Assembly: GCA_007134115.1 (NCBI GenBank)
Contig: SLLK01000275.1
Coordinates: 1-7,877, forward strand
DNA length: 7,877 nucleotides
Direction: 5' to 3'
DNA from: Gammaproteobacteria bacterium
Lineage (GTDB): Bacteria > Pseudomonadota > Gammaproteobacteria > UBA5335 > SLRW01
Numbering within the stretch: the first letter of the stretch is position 1; each line of letters opens with the position of its first letter. The notes beneath the pieces are model-generated. The model made no database searches, had not been told where the DNA came from, and saw nothing but the letters and a program-made list of their open reading frames with translations. A program made the position numbers and the translations under genes. Shown one piece after another: positions 5,509-7,877 of the stretch.

Positions 5509-6638
5509 GACTTGCCTCCTTCCACCAGCTCGCGTGTCTGCTGGTGCTTGATTTCGCCATCGTGGGTGACCACGCTGCCGGCGAGGATTTCGTCATCCCA
5601 GTCCAGTTCCAGCTTGCCTTCCTTGATGATCAGCCCGAGGAAGTTCTGCAGGTTTTTGGCGTACATCTCGCTGGCGTGCTCGGCGAGCATGCTGGGCACG
5701 TTGAGCGGGCCGTAGATGATGGCATCGCCGTGCTCGACCTTCTCGCCCGGTTTGGTGAGCTCGCAGTTGCCACCGGTTTCAGCGGCCAGGTCGATAATGA
5801 TGGCTCCCGGCTTCATGTTGGCGACCATCTTTTTGGGGATAATCTGCGGCGCCGGGCGGCCGGGGACGGCCGCGGTGGTGATCACCGCATCCGCCTTGGC
5901 GACGTGATCGGCCAGCATCTGCTGCTGCTTGTCGCGCTCTTCCTTCGTCAGTTCACGCGCATAACCGCCTTCGCCGGAGGCTTCCAGATCCAGTTCCAGG
6001 AATTTGGCGCCCAGGGATTGCACCTGCTCCTTGGCTTCGGGGCGCACGTCGTAGGCCTCTACGCGGGCACCGAGACGCTTGGCGGTGGCGATCGCCTGCA
6101 AACCGGCGACCCCGGCGCCGACCACCAGTACCGTGGCCGGACGGATGGTGCCGGCGGCGGTGGTGAGCATGGGAAAGAAGCGGCCCATCATATCGGCGGC
6201 CATCAACGCCGCCTTGTAGCCGGCAGCCGAGGCCTGCGAAGACAATGCGTCCATCGACTGCGCGCGCGAGATGCGCGGCACGTACTCCATGGAAAAAGCG
6301 GTGATCTTGCGCTCGCGCAGTTTCTTGACCATGTCCTTGTTGGCGTGTGCGGCGAGAAAGCCGATAAATACCGAGCCTTCCGGGAACGCGGCGACTTCGT
6401 CGACGGTCGGCGGCGCGACCTTGAGAATGATGTCCGCGTCCTTGTATGCCGCCGCGGCATCCTTGACCAGCTTGGCGTCAGTGTAGGCCTCGTCGGGGAT
6501 ACGCGTGGGTGCGCCGGCGCCCTTTTGCACCAGTACCTCTGCGCCCATCCCGGCGACCTGGGAGACCACTGCGGGAATCAGCGCAACGCGCTTTTCACCC
6601 TTGGCGGTTTCCCCGGGTACAGCAACTTTAATTGCCAT
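5505..6638 (-). CDS. pntAA: NAD(P) transhydrogenase subunit alpha part 1 (NAD(H)-binding domain I)
   Basis: Peripheral cytoplasmic domain I, which binds NADH and passes hydride to NADP+ on domain III of PntB. The 377 residues cover domain I only, with no membrane helix, as in the three-subunit enzymes. Visible motifs are VPGETAKGEKRVALIP (7-22) at the N-terminus, FIGFLAAHANKDMV (91-104), the catalytic loop PRISRAQSMDALSSQA (121-136) with Arg122, Gln127, Asp130 and Ser133 (matching R. rubrum Arg127, Gln132, Asp135 and Ser138), the Rossmann loop VVGAGVAGLQA (172-182), AYDVRPEA (195-202) with Asp197 for the adenine ribose, and a C-terminal ELTKPGE (293-299). The same fold occurs in alanine dehydrogenase, but the motifs and the downstream pntAB and pntB settle the identity. 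The ATG has GGAG 7 nt upstream. First gene of the operon, divergent from the HNH gene. Confidence 0.97.
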   Translation of the reverse strand: MAIKVAVPGETAKGEKRVALIPAVVSQVAGMGAEVLVQKGAGAPTRIPDEAYTDAKLVKDAAAAYKDADIILKVAPPTVDEVAAFPEGSVFIGFLAAHANKDMVKKLRERKITAFSMEYVPRISRAQSMDALSSQASAAGYKAALMAADMMGRFFPMLTTAAGTIRPATVLVVGAGVAGLQAIATAKRLGARVEAYDVRPEAKEQVQSLGAKFLELDLEASGEGGYARELTKEERDKQQQMLADHVAKADAVITTAAVPGRPAPQIIPKKMVANMKPGAIIIDLAAETGGNCELTKPGEKVEHGDAIIYGPLNVPSMLAEHASEMYAKNLQNFLGLIIKEGKLELDWDDEILAGSVVTHDGEIKHQQTRELVEGGKS

Positions 6639-6729
6639 GGCATGTCTCCAGAGCCAGATTGAAGTCCGATGTTCAGATTGTCACCGAGCGCCTTGTCGGC
6701 AACTCATTGCCATGCGTGAAGCGATCACA

Positions 6730-6750
6730 TGACCGGCCGGGAACTGGTCA
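6730..6750. repeat. 21-bp inverted repeat upstream of pntAA
   Basis: TGACCGG and CTGGTCA (arms matching at 6 of 7 positions) flank a 7-bp spacer. The repeat lies 92 bp upstream of the pntAA start codon. The size and symmetry suit a dimeric transcription regulator, but I do not recognise the motif, and it could equally be a stem in the pnt leader RNA. Confidence 0.35.
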
Positions 6751-6783
6751 CTCCCGAAAACGGAAATAAAGCCAGTATTTTTC

Positions 6784-6836
6784 CCGTGCAAGGACCCTCG
6801 TCCTGTCTTCGGTGTTCGCACGGTGACGGTTTTTTT
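6784..6836 (+). terminator. Possible terminator-like hairpin with T7 run
   Basis: CCGTGC (6784-6789) pairs with GCACGG (6818-6823), enclosing a smaller stem AGGAC/GTCCT (6791-6795 and 6800-6804). Seven T residues follow at 6830-6836, but 6 nt after the stem, which is farther than in a classical terminator. On the plus strand no gene ends here, so it would only make sense as the end of a short RNA or of transcripts antisense to pntAA. On the minus strand it would be a structured part of the pnt leader. Confidence 0.3.
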
Positions 6837-6901
6837 GCCCCAACAGCTCTGCTGGCGATCAGGGAAAAATCCATACAGAACAACTTGTTGGTATCTTCAG
6901 T

Positions 6902-6930
6902 TCGGGGTTTCCGGGCAACCGGATTCCCGA
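6902..6930. repeat. Hairpin with GCAA tetraloop
   Basis: The core CCGG-GCAA-CCGG is a tight stem with a GNRA-type loop. It is extended by one T-A pair, a 2x2 T/T internal loop, three G-C pairs, a bulged G and two more pairs. A GNRA loop appears only in plus-strand RNA, so if it is an RNA element it belongs to a rightward transcript, such as the leader of the HNH gene. No T-run follows. Confidence 0.4.
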
Positions 6931-7014
6931 CCAGCCGCCTAGTCTAACGATTCTGCCCGGCCAACACCACCGCCGGCAGCCCTGCGCGGGGCCTTTGCCG
7001 GGGTTGCATTTGCC

Positions 7015-7047
7015 GCGGGTTTTTGAGATACACGAGGGCAAACCCGC
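7015..7047 (+). repeat. Inverted repeat in the HNH gene leader, with an alternative pairing
   Basis: GCGGGTTT (7015-7022) pairs perfectly with AAACCCGC (7040-7047) over 8 bp with a 17-nt loop. The adjoining GGGCAAA (7036-7042) can instead pair through GGCAAA with either of two TTTGCC copies (6995-7000 and 7009-7014), so the stems exclude one another. The repeat ends 34 bp before the GTG start. It might be a leader-RNA switch or an operator, but GC-rich DNA readily produces such pairings. Confidence 0.3.
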
Positions 7048-7071
7048 CCATTGTCCGGCTTTAAGGGCCGC

Positions 7072-7076
7072 GAGGT
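7072..7076 (+). promoter_or_regulatory. Ribosome binding site supporting the GTG start of the HNH gene
   Basis: GAGGT lies 5 nt upstream of the GTG at 7082. The alternative TTG at 6995 would add 29 residues of no recognisable family sequence and lies within the fold-back region, so this site decides the start. Confidence 0.55.
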
Positions 7077-7081
7077 GTACG

Positions 7082-7693
7082 GTGTACGAACTGGCGCAAC
7101 AGGTACTGCGCACGGATGCATCCGGCATGCCGCTGGAGTGGATTGACTACCAGCAGGCGGTGCGCCTGTATCATCTGCAACAGGTTGCCTACGCCTGTGG
7201 CTCCCCCCTGTACGCGATCCATGGTGGCACCTGTGCGCGCACCGGCCGCCGCAGCGTGATCGAAGTCAACTCCATCCTGGCCACGTTCGGCAACCAGCAG
7301 GCCATCAACAAGGCCCGTCGCAATTACACGCCGCCGTTGAGTAATCGCACGCTGTTCCGGCGCGATGACAATTTGTGCCTGTATTGCGGGGAACATCTGC
7401 CGGTGACGCTGCTTTCCCGCGATCATGTCACCCCCCTGAGTCAGGGCGGGCAGGATATATGGGCCAACGTGGTTACGGCGTGCAAGCGCTGCAACAACCA
7501 CAAGGCCGGACGCACACCGGAACAGGCGGGCATGCAACTGCTGGCGATTCCCTTCACCCCGACCCACGCTGAATATATTTACCTGCAGGGCCGTCGCGTG
7601 CTGGCCGACCAGATGCAGTTTCTGCTGGCGCATTTTCCGCGCACCAGTCCGTTGCACCAGCGTCTGCATCTGCCTGAGCCGGGCACCGGTTGA
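7082..7693 (+). CDS. HNH endonuclease-like protein
   Basis: A 203-residue protein with a zinc-supported HNH (beta-beta-alpha-metal) nuclease domain in its middle. The first ~85 residues form a domain often found before this HNH type, beginning LRTDASGMPLEWIDYQQAV (9-27). Then comes LSNRTLFRRDDNLCLYCG (86-103) with the first zinc pair Cys99 and Cys102, DHVTPLSQGGQD (114-125) with the candidate catalytic His115, Asn129, and ACKRCNNHKAGRTP (133-146) with the second zinc pair Cys134 and Cys137 and His140. All expected metal and catalytic positions are present. The start is GTG with GAGGT upstream; no early in-frame ATG exists. It stands alone, divergent from pnt and convergent with the next gene, with no methylase, integrase or toxin partner in view. 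Proteins of this type occur as single chromosomal genes of unknown purpose. Metal-dependent DNA cleavage is inferred from the motif, not shown. Confidence 0.85.
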   Translation: MYELAQQVLRTDASGMPLEWIDYQQAVRLYHLQQVAYACGSPLYAIHGGTCARTGRRSVIEVNSILATFGNQQAINKARRNYTPPLSNRTLFRRDDNLCLYCGEHLPVTLLSRDHVTPLSQGGQDIWANVVTACKRCNNHKAGRTPEQAGMQLLAIPFTPTHAEYIYLQGRRVLADQMQFLLAHFPRTSPLHQRLHLPEPGTG

Positions 7694-7714
7694 CCTCCGT
7701 CCCGCCCGGGGCAG

Positions 7715-7877
7715 TCAGAACAGGTGTTGATGGTGGAAGTTGTCGGGCACCTCGAACGGTTCTGTCCCCGGATCGTCTCGCTCCAGCCGCAGCAGCTCGA
7801 AGTGCTCCTGCGAGTCGTCGAGCAGCGAGCGGGTGAAAATCGGCATGTGCTCAATCAGCTCGACCGGCATCGCCGCC
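7715..7877 (-). CDS. C-terminal end of an unrecognised protein (5' end outside window)
   Basis: The reading frame is open from the right edge to the TGA at 7717-7715. It gives about 53 residues, ending in a tail rich in aromatic residues and histidine, FEVPDNFHHQHLF. The visible part is acidic (LLDDSQEHFELLRLERDDPGTEP) with no cysteine and no membrane segment. An ATG at 7870 exists, but the frame is open past it, so this is probably the end of a longer protein and not a 51-residue one. I do not recognise the family. Codon choice is like that of the neighbouring genes, which supports a real gene. It converges on the HNH gene with 21 bp between the stop codons and no clear terminator in that space. 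Confidence 0.6.
   Translation of the reverse strand, partial: AAMPVELIEHMPIFTRSLLDDSQEHFELLRLERDDPGTEPFEVPDNFHHQHLF

Larger units (their letters stand above)
6639..7081. other. 443-bp gap between divergent pntAA and HNH gene
   Basis: This gap should hold the promoters of the pnt operon (leftward) and of the HNH gene (rightward), but I found no convincing -35/-10 pair for either. Short reading frames here have no recognisable products or good ribosome binding sites. What can be seen is a 21-bp inverted repeat (6730-6750), a two-stem hairpin followed by seven T residues (6784-6836), a stem with a GCAA loop (6902-6930) and a further inverted repeat just before the HNH gene (7015-7047). The density of fold-back sequences suggests structured leaders or operators, but none matches a riboswitch class that I recognise. 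Confidence 0.6.

Noticed and set aside
5544..6662. 372-residue plus-strand frame opposite pntAA
   Set aside because: Antisense shadow; the minus strand carries the complete catalytic and Rossmann motifs of PntAA.
6729..6947. 72-residue plus-strand small protein in the pnt/HNH gap
   Set aside because: No Shine-Dalgarno, composition unlike a coding region, and it runs through several hairpins.
6995..7081. TTG start that would extend the HNH protein by 29 residues
   Set aside because: The added part has no family resemblance and no ribosome binding site; the GTG at 7082 has GAGGT 5 nt upstream.
7694..7714. Shared terminator between the convergent HNH gene and the gene ending at 7715
   Set aside because: The 21-bp space is GC-rich but lacks a clear stem followed by a T-run on either strand.

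Overview
The window is a stretch of GC-rich bacterial chromosome, most probably from a gammaproteobacterium. The evidence is the priA-argS gene pair on one strand (an adjacency I know from Pseudomonas and relatives), an ArgS with the NPTGPLHVGHGR type of signature, and a three-subunit proton-translocating transhydrogenase. No insertion sequence, phage gene, tRNA, rRNA or CRISPR array was found. Nearly all protein-coding content is housekeeping.

Layout, left to right. Positions 1-910 (minus) hold the N-terminal half of argS, cut by the window edge. Positions 1060-3276 (minus) hold a complete priA, the replication-restart helicase, which lies upstream of argS. Positions 3277-3801 are a 525-bp non-coding gap. 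It carries three closely packed DnaA-box sequences and a fourth about 170 bp away, with an AT-rich core between them, and ends in a strong intrinsic terminator for the next operon. Positions 3802-6638 (minus) hold the operon pntAA-pntAB-pntB, with stop and start codons overlapping or abutting. Positions 6639-7081 are a 443-bp gap between divergent genes with several inverted repeats and hairpins. Positions 7082-7693 (plus) encode a stand-alone HNH-endonuclease-like protein with a GTG start. Positions 7715-7877 (minus) are the C-terminal end of an unrecognised gene converging on it.

How the genes work together: PntAA/PntAB/PntB form a membrane complex that uses the proton gradient to reduce NADP+ with NADH. 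PriA reloads the replisome at collapsed forks, and ArgS charges tRNA-Arg. These are separate processes and nothing suggests a joint pathway.

The most interesting part is the non-coding gap upstream of priA. Its DnaA-box cluster beside an AT-rich segment resembles a replication origin or a DnaA-controlled promoter. I cannot decide between these from this window, and the gene neighbourhood is not one I associate with oriC.
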